A stretch of 64,000 bases of DNA from an uncultured Aequorivita sp. (GTDB lineage Bacteria > Bacteroidota > Bacteroidia > Flavobacteriales > Flavobacteriaceae), in assembly GCA_937125455.1 (NCBI GenBank), contig CAKZLK010000030.1, positions 40,541 to 104,540 on the forward strand, read 5' to 3'. The notes under the pieces were generated by a model. That model was not told the origin of the DNA. It did no database searches and saw nothing but the letters and a program-made list of their open reading frames with translations. The position numbers and the translations under genes were made by a program. Each line of letters begins with the position of its first letter. Position 1 is the first letter of the stretch. This document shows positions 36,089 to 46,167 of this stretch, piece by piece.

Positions 36089-37097
36089 AAGATTACCTAA
36101 TATTAGCTTATTTCCCGAGGAAGTTTTACCATTTCTTACTGATAAAGAAGTATATCAGTATTATAATAAAGGATGGTCATTTTCAAATATCTACTATTTA
36201 AAACCCATAAGGGATATTTATCTTATAATAAAAAAAAATAAAACTGAAGATTTAAATAATAAGTTTATAAGGTATGAATATCTTAAAATAACTAAAGATC
36301 TAAGCAAAGAATGGTCTGAAAGAAAAATATTAGAATATGTCAATGCAATAAAAAATTTTGGACTCATTGATGGAAATTATAAAGTCCAGAAAAATATTTT
36401 CATTAATTCTGCTTTAGGAAATGAATTATCCGATGAAGATTTGCAAGATTTCAAAGACATATTTTTTGAGTTTTTTAGGTTTAAAGAGATAGCCACTTGG
36501 TATCTAATTTCCGATTCTAAAAAACAATTAGATATTAATGAGGTAACTATTCCGGACTTAATAGAAAAGTCCCGTCTTATGTATGCTATAAAGGAAGATA
36601 AATTTTTTAATAAATTCTTATTCTCTCTAGAGGATGTGTCGAAAGTATATGTGATTCCTCCAAAAGACTCTCATCTAATGCGGTTTATTGAAGTTTTTTA
36701 TAAATGGGGTACAACACTTAACTTCATTGAAAAATTTAATCTAAATTCAGTAAATATTAAAACTTTTGAAAATAGAGAAATCACTTGTACTTACTTTATA
36801 AGGCCTTTCAAGAATTTCGATTTAATGAAGTTTATTCAAAAGCATTTCCAGTATCAAAGACAAATTTCTTTACCAGAACTAATTTTTAGTATATGTCAAA
36901 ATTTTCACTATGCAGTAGATGAGATAAAATCTTTTCTAATTAATGAAATTCAATTCAATGATAAATTTACTTATGAAAGAACGTCAGCGGTATTTATCGT
37001 TAAAGGCAAGAATAAAAGTGAACAAATAAAATCGGCTACATATCTATATCCATTAATAGATAATAGTTATGTGTCACATATTATAGTAAGAAAATGA
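36081..37097 (+). CDS. Unknown protein of the methyltransferase/ATPase/PIN cassette
   Basis: The 338-residue soluble protein starts at a TTG that overlaps the methyltransferase stop by 8 bases; no ATG is near. Residues 80-115 (KEWSERKILEYVNAIKNFGL) look like a winged-helix element. The rest is rich in aromatic and lysine residues and has no recognised motif. Strict coupling to genes on both sides (8-base overlap upstream, 4-base overlap downstream) implies a stoichiometric partner, perhaps a DNA-binding specificity subunit. That role is inferred. Confidence 0.75.
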   Translation: MIKRLPNISLFPEEVLPFLTDKEVYQYYNKGWSFSNIYYLKPIRDIYLIIKKNKTEDLNNKFIRYEYLKITKDLSKEWSERKILEYVNAIKNFGLIDGNYKVQKNIFINSALGNELSDEDLQDFKDIFFEFFRFKEIATWYLISDSKKQLDINEVTIPDLIEKSRLMYAIKEDKFFNKFLFSLEDVSKVYVIPPKDSHLMRFIEVFYKWGTTLNFIEKFNLNSVNIKTFENREITCTYFIRPFKNFDLMKFIQKHFQYQRQISLPELIFSICQNFHYAVDEIKSFLINEIQFNDKFTYERTSAVFIVKGKNKSEQIKSATYLYPLIDNSYVSHIIVRK

Positions 37098-38374
37098 GTA
37101 TAGACGTAAATAAAATTTTGAAAGATAGAGCTCAACAGTCTCAAAAAGACCGTTATTCTAAGTTCGGACTTAAATCCAATCCCTTTCCTAAATCTGGAAC
37201 TGCAAATATCAACGAATCATCTGATCAAACAGTCGCACTTGCTCCAATAGATGAAAAAGTACATAAAGAAATTGTTAATTATATTGCTGATTCGCTATAT
37301 GCAAGTTCTAAAAAAGATCAAAAATTAATTGGAACGATAACGGGAGATTATGGTACAGGGAAAACTCAATTATTATTATATGCAAAATCAATAATTCAGA
37401 ACGAAAGTAAAAAAGCTTTTGCTATTTACATTAATAATCCTGGAACAAATTTACCGCAACTTATAGGATCTATAATTGAAAAAATCGGGCAGGAGCAATT
37501 TAAAAAATATCTTTGGACTCAGGTTCTTGATGAAATTAAAAAACCAAAGAATACATATAAAGCTGATCTTGAAAAGTTCCTCGCAAGTCCTCAAGGTGAT
37601 ATGTTCGGAAAATCTAATGATCCATTTTCTATTGAAAATGAAGCTAACCATAAAGCTTTTTTGGATGCATTTATCAAGCAAATAAATAGCAGGTCGAAGA
37701 GGGCTGAATTGAATAATACATTAAAACATATAATTCTAAGTATACTAGAAGAAAGGAATCAAGATGCGGTTATAGCCGATTACTTCTATAATTTAATCTC
37801 TGAAGATTTCGGTATAAGTAAAACTTGGGAAACGATAACATCAGGGAGTGGTAAATACCTAAACAACAAAGTAGTTAAATTACTTAATGCAATCATTGAT
37901 ATTGTACAGGAGCAGGGTTTTGAAAGATTTTATTTATTAGTTGATGAATTTGAAGATATTACCTCAGGGCGTTTAACAAAAAAAGAGAGTGATACTTATG
38001 CATACAATCTAAGAGCTTTAATTGATAAGGAAAGAAGGTGGTGTCTTTTAATCGCTTTGACCCGTACAGCCTTAGAGGATATCCAAAAAATTTCACCTCC
38101 TCTTGCTGATCGTCTTACTGATCGGGAGATTAATATAGAAAGATTATCTACTGCACAAATGAAAATTTTAGTATTAAACTATCTTAACTTAAGTAGAGAA
38201 AATAGTGATTCGCTCACTCCTTTTACTGAAGAAGCAATTCAAATGGTGAATAAGATTACAGGAGAATTGCCAAGATTAGCTCTTCGAAAACTTTACTTTT
38301 TATTAGAAAGAGCAGCTGACTCTGAATCTATTAACGAGATAGATGTGAAATTTGTAGAAGCTAATCTTCAGTAA
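37094..38374 (+). CDS. P-loop ATPase of the cassette
   Basis: The 426-residue protein has Walker A GDYGTGKT (84-91) and Walker B LLVDEFED (281-288), followed by a sensor-like ALTRTAL and a C-terminal winged-helix-like part (about 350-426). This is the AAA/ORC-Cdc6-like STAND arrangement seen in ATPases of BREX-type and related defence operons, but it is shorter than BrxC. Its start overlaps the previous stop (ATGA). It probably uses ATP to sense or move on DNA, controlling the nuclease encoded next. Confidence 0.8.
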   Translation: MSIDVNKILKDRAQQSQKDRYSKFGLKSNPFPKSGTANINESSDQTVALAPIDEKVHKEIVNYIADSLYASSKKDQKLIGTITGDYGTGKTQLLLYAKSIIQNESKKAFAIYINNPGTNLPQLIGSIIEKIGQEQFKKYLWTQVLDEIKKPKNTYKADLEKFLASPQGDMFGKSNDPFSIENEANHKAFLDAFIKQINSRSKRAELNNTLKHIILSILEERNQDAVIADYFYNLISEDFGISKTWETITSGSGKYLNNKVVKLLNAIIDIVQEQGFERFYLLVDEFEDITSGRLTKKESDTYAYNLRALIDKERRWCLLIALTRTALEDIQKISPPLADRLTDREINIERLSTAQMKILVLNYLNLSRENSDSLTPFTEEAIQMVNKITGELPRLALRKLYFLLERAADSESINEIDVKFVEANLQ

Positions 38375-38378
38375 TATT

Positions 38379-39476
38379 ATGTCAAACCAACCTTATGTAG
38401 ATCCAGTTTTCAAAATTAAAATTGCGGTAGATACTCAATTATTAGCATACCTAATAGATGATAGTTATCCGAGTTTTACGAGATTTTTTAAAAACCTTAC
38501 TAACTCTCCTTTTGTAGATATTGTGTGTTCAAGATTTGTCACTTATGAATATATTGGAATTAGGAAGTTAGAACACTATCTGAGAACACTCTATAAATCC
38601 ACAAAAGGGAATATGAATTTTAGTTCTGCTCTTAAATATCGCAATGAATTTAAGGCTCCAGAACTAGACTATTCGGAATGCTACTCTGATATCAAAAATA
38701 CTATTGAGGAAGAATTGAAAAAGCTCAATGATGATTTCGAGATTATTTATGATGAAAACATTTTACATCAAGCACTTTGGCTTCCACATCAAGATTTAGT
38801 GTTGTCATCACGTCTTTCTAAAGAAGATAGCTTAGTTCTACTGTCCAGTGTTTATCCACAAGAATTTTTAAAAGAGGAACATACTATTTTTCTGACTAAC
38901 GATGACCAATTTTATAAAGCTTTTTGTGGAGGTGGAAATTATAGAATGTCCTCAATTGATGATGTCTTTCAAGATAATGATTTAACACTCCCAGAAACTT
39001 CAAATATTAAAAAAATCAAAAGCCCAAGTGGAGCTACTACACATAATCTAACAGGAGATATTGAAGACGATGTTATCGATGATTTTGCCCAAGATTTTAT
39101 TTTTAATGAAATAGCAAAAAAGAATAAAAAATTACTGCTAGGTACTACGATACGTTGTGAATGTAGTGAAGTACTTAAGAAAAAATTATTATGCTTTGAT
39201 TTAGCTGATGATGTTGAACTTCCAGAAGAAATATATTCGGTAATATTATATAGAACCGATTCTGCTATAAATATTTATATTCATCATACAGCTTTAACTA
39301 ATTTTCATCAAGGAGATAAGATTAACGACTTCCCATATAAGGCAACAGAAGACCCGAAATCTAAACAAATAACATTAAAACTATCAAATGAAGAGGGAAG
39401 TGATTTGAAAGAAAGTTTAATGGATGAAATAACTAAAAAAGACAATTTAGTCTTCATACATCCAGATAACATTTGA
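38379..39476 (+). CDS. PIN-like nuclease of the cassette
   Basis: The 365-residue protein has a PIN domain in its N-terminal half with acidic residues in the expected order: D18 (IAVDTQLLAYLID), E57 (VTYEYIG), D150 (SRLSKEDSLVLLSS) and D175/D176 (FLTNDDQFY). The C-terminal 170 residues are unknown. It starts 4 bases after the ATPase stop and is the last gene of the cassette. All catalytic acids appear intact, so it is a candidate RNase or DNase effector. Confidence 0.75.
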   Translation: MSNQPYVDPVFKIKIAVDTQLLAYLIDDSYPSFTRFFKNLTNSPFVDIVCSRFVTYEYIGIRKLEHYLRTLYKSTKGNMNFSSALKYRNEFKAPELDYSECYSDIKNTIEEELKKLNDDFEIIYDENILHQALWLPHQDLVLSSRLSKEDSLVLLSSVYPQEFLKEEHTIFLTNDDQFYKAFCGGGNYRMSSIDDVFQDNDLTLPETSNIKKIKSPSGATTHNLTGDIEDDVIDDFAQDFIFNEIAKKNKKLLLGTTIRCECSEVLKKKLLCFDLADDVELPEEIYSVILYRTDSAINIYIHHTALTNFHQGDKINDFPYKATEDPKSKQITLKLSNEEGSDLKESLMDEITKKDNLVFIHPDNI

Positions 39477-39549
39477 TAATACTGCTTGTTAGGATACTAT
39501 ATTGTAATAGTGAAAATTTTGCAAGTTTTAGCGATAGCCTATCATAGGA

Positions 39550-39924
39550 CTACTTTCTCAAAAACGGTCCTGTATCTTTCGGCCCATTATGTGTAACCTT
39601 CCATACGCCATCTTCCTTGACTAATTTAAAAATACCGGGTTTGGGGTCGTAGGATGTTGAATATTTAATCCAGGTTACCGTACCTTCTTTTTGTTCATCC
39701 ACGACCTTAAAATGAGGTTCGGAATTTTTATCCTCGGTAAACATTTCTTGTATACTGGAAAGATTTGCATACCCGGATTCTGTAGTATATTCCTTTAAAG
39801 TTGTCTTATCACCGTGATAAAAACTTTTAGCGACGATTTTAGCGGTTTCTGAAGGAAATAAATCTTGTTTTCTGGTACAAGAGAGAAATAATACTACTAA
39901 CGAAAAAACGGCTATTTTTTTCAT
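39550..39924 (-). CDS. Small lipoprotein of the transfer region
   Basis: The 124-residue protein has a lipoprotein signal (AVFSLVVLFLSC, lipid cysteine near 16) and a NTF2/DUF4878-like mature part with VTWIKYSTSYDPKPGIFKLV. It is the last gene of the leftward tra operon, 7 bases after traN. It may be an entry-exclusion or channel-associated lipoprotein, but that is a guess from position. Confidence 0.7.
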   Translation of the reverse strand: MKKIAVFSLVVLFLSCTRKQDLFPSETAKIVAKSFYHGDKTTLKEYTTESGYANLSSIQEMFTEDKNSEPHFKVVDEQKEGTVTWIKYSTSYDPKPGIFKLVKEDGVWKVTHNGPKDTGPFLRK

Positions 39925-39931
39925 AATGATG

Positions 39932-40765
39932 TTAATCTGGGTTATTGATGAATCTATGCGATATCTTTAATTTTAAGTTTCGTTCCCCGTTCTTTTCATT
40001 GAGCTCAAAAACCGTTCTTCGGTCATTGCTTATCGAAAATTTTGGCAGTACATAAATCAATCTCACAGTTTCGTTTTCTTTTACTTTTGAAGGTAAATCA
40101 TATTTAAAAACCGGTTCTTGATAAAGCCGTTGTAAAGATTTCTTTTTGCCCTTTTTTCTTGTTTCTACCGATAATTTCAGAAAATTGAGGTCATAATCCA
40201 ACGAAGATTTATTTTCAATCTGAATCACGAAATACAGCTCCTTCTTGTCAAAAACAATATTCTCTACACGCAATACGATACCCTCATTCCTTTTTTTGAG
40301 TCGGCCAATGCGTTGTTTTCGATCAATTAGATAAGAACAAAATTTATTGTAATAATAGGTTTTGTTATCTATTGTGTCTTCACGTTTGACAATAGTAGTT
40401 GAATCAGCAACAATAGGCTTTTCATTACCGATGCTTTTAGATGACGGTATAAAGTAATTCAGCCGATCCAGCTTTTTCCTATACTTTACAATATACGAAA
40501 AAACAGCACCGTTTTTGTTGACTACCAAAAGATTGCTTTCTTTTCCGGGCTTTGCCTGAAGCAATCCGAAATATTGCCCTTTCTCACGATTATAGGTAAA
40601 GACAAAATTTTCAGAGCCTGTTATTCCCTGACGGATCGGTTCTGGGAAGAATAGTGCTACATTTTTTTGATCGTTCGCATAAATGGTATCAAGGTGAAAA
40701 GATGTTTGTGCTGTCATCATAACAGTAACAAGCAGGGATAGTGAGATAAAAATTAAATGCTTCAT
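39932..40765 (-). CDS. traN: Conjugative transposon protein TraN (DUF4138)
   Basis: The 277-residue protein has a cleavable signal peptide (LIFISLSLLVTVMMTAQT) and the DUF4138 pattern (NVALFFPEPIRQGITGSENF) of TraN. It is the outer-membrane-associated VirB9-like part of the Bacteroidota type IV secretion system. It follows traM by 30 bases. Confidence 0.9.
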   Translation of the reverse strand: MKHLIFISLSLLVTVMMTAQTSFHLDTIYANDQKNVALFFPEPIRQGITGSENFVFTYNREKGQYFGLLQAKPGKESNLLVVNKNGAVFSYIVKYRKKLDRLNYFIPSSKSIGNEKPIVADSTTIVKREDTIDNKTYYYNKFCSYLIDRKQRIGRLKKRNEGIVLRVENIVFDKKELYFVIQIENKSSLDYDLNFLKLSVETRKKGKKKSLQRLYQEPVFKYDLPSKVKENETVRLIYVLPKFSISNDRRTVFELNEKNGERNLKLKISHRFINNPD

Positions 40766-40795
40766 AAAAATAAGTTTTAAGTTTTGTTTTTGAGT

Positions 40796-41725
40796 CTATA
40801 ACTTAGGCTTCAGGATGAGCCTGTAATTGTTGAGCACGGTGACCTTAATATTGCGGTTATTACGCTGAAATATCTTTTTGAAACCACTGACCTGTGGTAT
40901 ACCGGCGATATTGATATCATCCACCATATCCCCAATGACCTCGGTGGAAACCTGGGCACGGAAGTTGTTTTCCACATAGATACCCTCACTGCCATCCTGA
41001 AGGTCAAAGGCTTTTAAATTCGTTGGATGATGCTTAATATTTTCGATTTCGATCAATACCCGGTTGGGCTGAAAACTGATAAAACCGTAAATAGGCGTAT
41101 TTTTTGGAAGGTGTTTCCTGTTAATGGTAGCGGCTTTGGACAGGCGCATCCGTAAACGGGAATTGGCTTTGACCACTTGGTCGCCATCCACCACGGCATA
41201 AATGAAGTCATCGGTAGTACCAGAAACTGAAATTTCATTTTCTTTCGGATCTGAGGCAAAGAACAATTGATGTTCCAGCCCCATTTCTTTAGCCGCAATT
41301 TTTTGTTCCATTTTTATTTCGTGAGAATCAATTACCCTTTCCACTTTGGTTTCAGCTTCGCTAGCACTCATATGCTGATAATTTCTTTGGGAATATTTAA
41401 TTCTACCTGTGGCGTAGATACTGTCCACGATACGTTCTTTTTCCCGTTCGGGTAGATTTTCATCATAAAAGCCAAGCGAATCGATCAGTTTTTCGTCATA
41501 GATGCTGGGCGCATTAGTTTCTCGGACTTCTTTTAGATCGTTAATGGCATCCAGTTTGGAATCATATTCTTTTTGGTCTTCTTCCAGTGCGGGAACCGAA
41601 GTTTCCTTAAGGTTTGTAGGTTCACTTTCATCATTACCCATTACCATAATAGAATAGGAAATCAGGAAAATGATCACGACAGCGAATACTGACGCAAAGA
41701 CTATTTTATTTTTTTCTATCTTCAT
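40796..41725 (-). CDS. traM: Conjugative transposon protein TraM
   Basis: The 309-residue protein has a short cytoplasmic start and one membrane helix (about 8-28), a charged linker, and a C-terminal VirB10-like beta domain (LRMRLSKAATINRKHLPKNT, IYGFISFQPNRVLIEIENI). It links inner and outer membrane parts of the transfer channel. Its start overlaps the end of traK by 20 bases. Confidence 0.9.
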   Translation of the reverse strand: MKIEKNKIVFASVFAVVIIFLISYSIMVMGNDESEPTNLKETSVPALEEDQKEYDSKLDAINDLKEVRETNAPSIYDEKLIDSLGFYDENLPEREKERIVDSIYATGRIKYSQRNYQHMSASEAETKVERVIDSHEIKMEQKIAAKEMGLEHQLFFASDPKENEISVSGTTDDFIYAVVDGDQVVKANSRLRMRLSKAATINRKHLPKNTPIYGFISFQPNRVLIEIENIKHHPTNLKAFDLQDGSEGIYVENNFRAQVSTEVIGDMVDDINIAGIPQVSGFKKIFQRNNRNIKVTVLNNYRLILKPKL

Positions 41726-42332
41726 TATTCAATTTTTTAAGAGATTTTTCGAAATAATCGGTGATGAGTAATCCGTGCGGATTGTTGGGAAAGTTTCGGT
41801 CGACGGTCATCAGGTTTCCGGTAGAAATTAATTGATAGGTGTCGATGATCGAACCCCTGTTGATCTCAAAAACAGTAATCGTTTTGAAGGAATAAGTTCC
41901 ATTTTGTTCTTCGACTTGAGAATCGATACTCAATACTTTTTGAACTAAGGAATATTGTAATAGCCGATTGTAAACACCATCTGCCTTTTTTTGACGATAT
42001 AAATCATCCACTGTGCTATTGCCCAGCCACAGTGCCTTTTCTAAATTCTTTTCATAATTACTTGCATCAATATTGTAGAAATAATTGTGGAAAAGCTCTA
42101 AATGCGCCAAAGTCTCCACTTTAAAATTTTCTTTCTGGCTAACGAGCTTTAAGGGAATGATACTACCATCGGTATTAATGGCAAAAGCATTGTTCAGGGC
42201 TTTTTTGTTGATGTTGAATACCATCCAAATGGCAAAAAAGCTGGAGAGTAAGCAGCAGATCACAACGGCTAAAACAATGAACCTATTTGTTTTAAGGATG
42301 GCGTAAATATTCTTGTAAGGTGTTTTCATCAT
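41706..42332 (-). CDS. traK: Conjugative transposon protein TraK
   Basis: The protein has 208 residues from the ATG-ATG at 42332. Starts further upstream would overlap traJ and add a non-family leader. It has one N-terminal membrane helix (about 17-40) and a periplasmic VirB8-like fold ending with ITVFEINRGSIIDTYQLIS and NNPHGLLITDYFEKSLKKL. It lies 7 bases after traJ and is part of the inner-membrane channel assembly. Confidence 0.88.
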   Translation of the reverse strand: MMKTPYKNIYAILKTNRFIVLAVVICCLLSSFFAIWMVFNINKKALNNAFAINTDGSIIPLKLVSQKENFKVETLAHLELFHNYFYNIDASNYEKNLEKALWLGNSTVDDLYRQKKADGVYNRLLQYSLVQKVLSIDSQVEEQNGTYSFKTITVFEINRGSIIDTYQLISTGNLMTVDRNFPNNPHGLLITDYFEKSLKKLNNEDRKK

Positions 42333-42339
42333 AGCTGTT

Positions 42340-43182
42340 TTAGGCGGTAAATAATCGTAAAGTGAAAGAGGTGGCACGTCGGTACAGTTTGAACTTCAGA
42401 AAAACAATAAACCCTATGGTTCCAAGCTGTACCACCGGGGCAAAAAATCCGCTTCCCGTATCGGTACCGAATAGATTTGTCCAAAAGTTGGTATTGATCT
42501 CTGTATAGAGTGCATTAACAAAAACATTGACCAAGAAGAACGCCGGCACCAACATATAAACGGCAGCATATAGTTTGAAAAAGGTATAGGCCAGGGAACG
42601 GAACTTTTCAAATACGGACAGGCTAATCACCAGCGGAAAAAACGCTTGCATTATACCGAGAAGGAAAAAACGTTCCGCTAAGAACAACGGATAGATAAAT
42701 AAATCTAGAATCCACAAAATGACCCCTCCAATAAAGGCAAGTATCTTGAATCCGTAAAGCGGGGTAACCAAAGCTTCATAAAGCAATGTCATTGCATTTT
42801 TAGCAGCATCTATAAGGTTGACCTCTTCTTCGATAGGAATATCCTGCATCTGCAAGGGGAGCAAAGCAGGAGCGGTGTCCCGATATTGGCTTTCAATGGA
42901 AACAAGAATACTGTCAAAAAAGCCCAATACCTGTGTGGAGAATATAACGAGGATAACTACCGCAAAATTCTTGACGAGTTCCCCCGGGCTTAAACCCCAA
43001 GTGTAACCGTCTTTGTCAGCCACTCCCTCATTATATTTTTTTAGAATATTAATCAGGAAGAAAAGCACTGCAAGGGTTTTCATTCCGCCAATGGTATACT
43101 GGGAGAAATCACTGTCTTGAATGGTCTGAAAAACAGTATCTACATATTCAAGACCAAAACTTAAAATAATTACTGCATTCAT
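42340..43182 (-). CDS. traJ: Conjugative transposon protein TraJ
   Basis: The protein has 280 residues from the ATG at 43182 (NAVIILSFGLEYVDTVFQTI). A TTG two codons earlier is less likely. Five or more membrane helices and the conserved FYPLFLAERFFLLGIMQAF-like stretch (here FIYPLFLAERFFLLGIMQAF) identify the VirB6-like TraJ family. It forms part of the inner-membrane channel. It starts 2 bases after the preceding gene's stop. Confidence 0.9.
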   Translation of the reverse strand: MNAVIILSFGLEYVDTVFQTIQDSDFSQYTIGGMKTLAVLFFLINILKKYNEGVADKDGYTWGLSPGELVKNFAVVILVIFSTQVLGFFDSILVSIESQYRDTAPALLPLQMQDIPIEEEVNLIDAAKNAMTLLYEALVTPLYGFKILAFIGGVILWILDLFIYPLFLAERFFLLGIMQAFFPLVISLSVFEKFRSLAYTFFKLYAAVYMLVPAFFLVNVFVNALYTEINTNFWTNLFGTDTGSGFFAPVVQLGTIGFIVFLKFKLYRRATSFTLRLFTA

Positions 43183-43184
43183 AA

Positions 43185-43760
43185 TCAATATTCTGTTTCC
43201 CTGTTATTGATTTTATCCTGCATTTTTCGAAAGGAAATAATATCACGGTAGCGTTTGGTTTTTACCCTAATAGCGGAGACCATTTCCTTCGATTCCATTT
43301 CTTTCTGCTTTAATATGGTAGCACGTTCAGCGTCGCTCATTTTTAGGTAATCGCTGGATAAGATTTGATCAATAAAATCCATTGTATCCAAAGAATTTTG
43401 AACAATGTTTTCAAAAGATGCTGTGACACGGGAAATTTCTGCCGGCTTGATATACGGGGAGTTTAAGATATCCTGTAAATCATTTTGCATTACGCTAATA
43501 AGCCTATGATTGTTTTGCCCAATCTCTTGTACAGCCCTAAGTTGCCGTACCACGTTAGAAACTTTTTCAATCCTTTCTTTTGCCTCTTTGAGGAATTTCA
43601 CGGACTTGATAAGTTGAGCGGTCTGCTTCCCGGATTCTACAAGTTGTTTTACCAGACTTACAAAATTGGTATTGTCATAAACGGGCATTCCCTGGGCCGT
43701 AGCACGGCTGTGCACTATAAAAATCAGGGCTATTGCAACGATTAAAATTTTTGTCTTCAT
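43185..43760 (-). CDS. traI: TraI-like (DUF4141) transfer protein
   Basis: The 191-residue protein has a signal peptide (ILIVAIALIFIVHSRATAQ) and a helical coiled-coil mature part (SGKQTAQLIKSVKFLKEAKE). It occupies the position of TraI/VirB5-like proteins between TraG and TraJ. It is probably periplasmic and helps pilus or channel assembly. The family name is assigned from position and helical pattern. Confidence 0.8.
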   Translation of the reverse strand: MKTKILIVAIALIFIVHSRATAQGMPVYDNTNFVSLVKQLVESGKQTAQLIKSVKFLKEAKERIEKVSNVVRQLRAVQEIGQNNHRLISVMQNDLQDILNSPYIKPAEISRVTASFENIVQNSLDTMDFIDQILSSDYLKMSDAERATILKQKEMESKEMVSAIRVKTKRYRDIISFRKMQDKINNRETEY

Positions 43761-43764
43761 AGTA

Positions 43765-46167
43765 TTATGTTTTAGCGATGAATTCCTTGATAGCTTTTTC
43801 CATATCCTGGGTCTTTTTATAAAGGGACATTATGGTCTCATTTTCTTGTCCATCGGTGAGGTAAGCGGCATATACTTCTTTCGGAACTTCCAAGCGGAAA
43901 ATGTTGCTTTCCTTTCCAATTTTGATAAACATTTCGGTATACTTTCTTTGGCCGGTAAGATTGTTTTTTATAGATTTTAACTGGTTCAGATCGTGGCTAG
44001 AGAGGTTGAGCCTTTTGACTAGTTCTTCATAGCCTTTTTCATTGTTCAGGCTATAAATGACCTGAGTGTTTTCGAGAATACTGGCTGAAGTGGAATTGTT
44101 GGGAAGTTGATTAATGGATTGCAGAATGATGCCGATTGCACCATTTTGTTTTCGGATAGCTTGGTAGTAAAATTCCACACTTTCGAGTACGTTTTCAAAC
44201 TTCAGTTGCTTGGCGAACTCATCAAAAAGGATGATGCCTTTTTCAGCACGGTTTTTCCAAATGGTTCGTTGAATGGCCGATTTAATCAGCTTGAGCATTA
44301 CGGAGAGTATTTCTTTATTGTCCTTTACTTCGTCCAGTTCAAATACAATAAGACGCTTATCTTCGATTTTATAAGTCTGGTCTTCGCTGACTTCAAAAAG
44401 GAAGCTATATAGACCATCGCCGACGTATTCAGACATTACGTGTAAAAAGCTGGTAACGTTGAAGTAGTCGGGATGGATTTTAAGTTGCCTTAAGAGATCT
44501 TTTTGATTGCTCTCAATAAAATTGTAAAAGCCATTCAGTGAGTGATTTTCAGAAACACTATGGTAATAATGGCGTAATATCTTTTTTACGGAAACCGATT
44601 GTGCCTTGGTTACCTTTAAATCAGAAGCAAATAGTTCAAAGAGAAATACAGATAAATCCTCCAGGCGTTCCGGGCTTAGGTCATTGGTGTCGCTGATGTA
44701 AAATGGATTGATGCCCAAGTTTTTTCCACTTTCATAACGGAGTAAGGTGTACTTCTCAGGATAAAGCTTAGCAAATTTGGTATAGGAACCACCCAAATCA
44801 ATAATGACCAGGCGAACTCCGCTTTCAAAATACTGGCGCAGAATGTTATTGGCCAAAAAGGATTTCCCTTCACCGGTTGGTGCAAAAATGGCAAAGTTTC
44901 GTGCTTTGATGCGTTTTTTTTCCTCGTCCCAGACATCTTTGAGCACAGGTATATTATGTTCCCGGTCATTGAAGATGATTCCAGTAGAATCTGATTTGTA
45001 ATTGCTGTTATTGATAAGCAGGCAAAGTGCGTGTTTCAGATCCGTTACATACAAATCATTATTGGAGAAATTAGAAGAAAAACCGCAGTAGCTGTTCAGG
45101 ATATAATTTTTCCGCTCTTCGCCCCGTGGATAGTAGGGAATAATATCAAGCTCTTTAAATTCCGTTTTTATTTTGGAAGCAATTCTATCCAGGTTCCGGG
45201 CTTCCCGGTCCCAGAAAATGATGTTTAAGTGTCCGCGTATAATCCGGGCATTATCATCGGCATTGATCTGATCCAGGATGTGCTGGATTTTACCCAGTAT
45301 CACTTTGTTTTGCGAACCGAAATTGGAGCTTTTGTTAAGCTCTTCCACTTTCTTATCAAGCAACTTGCGCCACTTGTGCTTGTCGTCCAGGTATAGGATT
45401 TGGTTAACGATATGGTTTTCGTTTAGCGTAAGCCCTAAACCATCAATAAACCCTTGATGAAATACAAAATCGTCAGAAGTGAATTTATCATTGGTTTTGC
45501 TAGTCTGTACACTTTCGCCAAAGCACAGTTCGCTGTTGATGGCCAGGGCATCAAAATAGTTTTCGCCGATGTTGACGTTTTTCTTGTCCAGTATGATATC
45601 GGTGTCAAAACCCTCATTGAAGCCATTGAAATACTGTTTAGTTATGATCTCAATCTCCTTAGCATCAAGTGGAATAAATTCAATTTTCCGACTGTTATTG
45701 ATAAAGGAGACGGAATCATTTACGGCATTTATAAAATGTTGAACATTGTCATCCAATTCCTGTATTATCGTTTTTGAAACCTTGCGGAAAGGATTGACAT
45801 ATTTAGTGTTGTTCAGCGCTTTATTTTTGGTTAGTGTAAAAAAGAGATAGCAGTTGTGATCCATAAATTCGCGACCTTTAAAATGATCGCTAGTAGCTTT
45901 TTCCAAAAATGTGGTATTGGGAAGCTCGTCAGCAGTATAATGCTTTTTGAGGTAGACATCTTGCTTGTGGACTACAGTACCAACAGGCAATGATTTCAAT
46001 GCCTGAAACCAGGCCCCGTGCATATCCTCAAAGTCCTTTTCCGATAAGGAATAAATTTCAGGTAGGTTTCCTTTATAGCATACTACTACATTGCCATTAT
46101 TGGCAAATAGTATGTTGTTACGGATATCCGCAATGGGCTGATAAGTAGAAAGATTAATCGTGTTCAT
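43765..46167 (-). CDS. traG: TraG, VirB4-like conjugation ATPase
   Basis: The protein has 800 residues from the ATG at 46167; a TTG two codons upstream is in frame. An N-terminal VirB4-like domain is followed by a P-loop ATPase with Walker A APTGEGKS (near 430) and Walker B IILFDEFAKQ. It powers assembly of, and transport through, the type IV secretion channel. The start overlaps the preceding gene by 14 bases. It is the largest gene of the element and appears intact. Confidence 0.94.
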   Translation of the reverse strand: MNTINLSTYQPIADIRNNILFANNGNVVVCYKGNLPEIYSLSEKDFEDMHGAWFQALKSLPVGTVVHKQDVYLKKHYTADELPNTTFLEKATSDHFKGREFMDHNCYLFFTLTKNKALNNTKYVNPFRKVSKTIIQELDDNVQHFINAVNDSVSFINNSRKIEFIPLDAKEIEIITKQYFNGFNEGFDTDIILDKKNVNIGENYFDALAINSELCFGESVQTSKTNDKFTSDDFVFHQGFIDGLGLTLNENHIVNQILYLDDKHKWRKLLDKKVEELNKSSNFGSQNKVILGKIQHILDQINADDNARIIRGHLNIIFWDREARNLDRIASKIKTEFKELDIIPYYPRGEERKNYILNSYCGFSSNFSNNDLYVTDLKHALCLLINNSNYKSDSTGIIFNDREHNIPVLKDVWDEEKKRIKARNFAIFAPTGEGKSFLANNILRQYFESGVRLVIIDLGGSYTKFAKLYPEKYTLLRYESGKNLGINPFYISDTNDLSPERLEDLSVFLFELFASDLKVTKAQSVSVKKILRHYYHSVSENHSLNGFYNFIESNQKDLLRQLKIHPDYFNVTSFLHVMSEYVGDGLYSFLFEVSEDQTYKIEDKRLIVFELDEVKDNKEILSVMLKLIKSAIQRTIWKNRAEKGIILFDEFAKQLKFENVLESVEFYYQAIRKQNGAIGIILQSINQLPNNSTSASILENTQVIYSLNNEKGYEELVKRLNLSSHDLNQLKSIKNNLTGQRKYTEMFIKIGKESNIFRLEVPKEVYAAYLTDGQENETIMSLYKKTQDMEKAIKEFIAKT

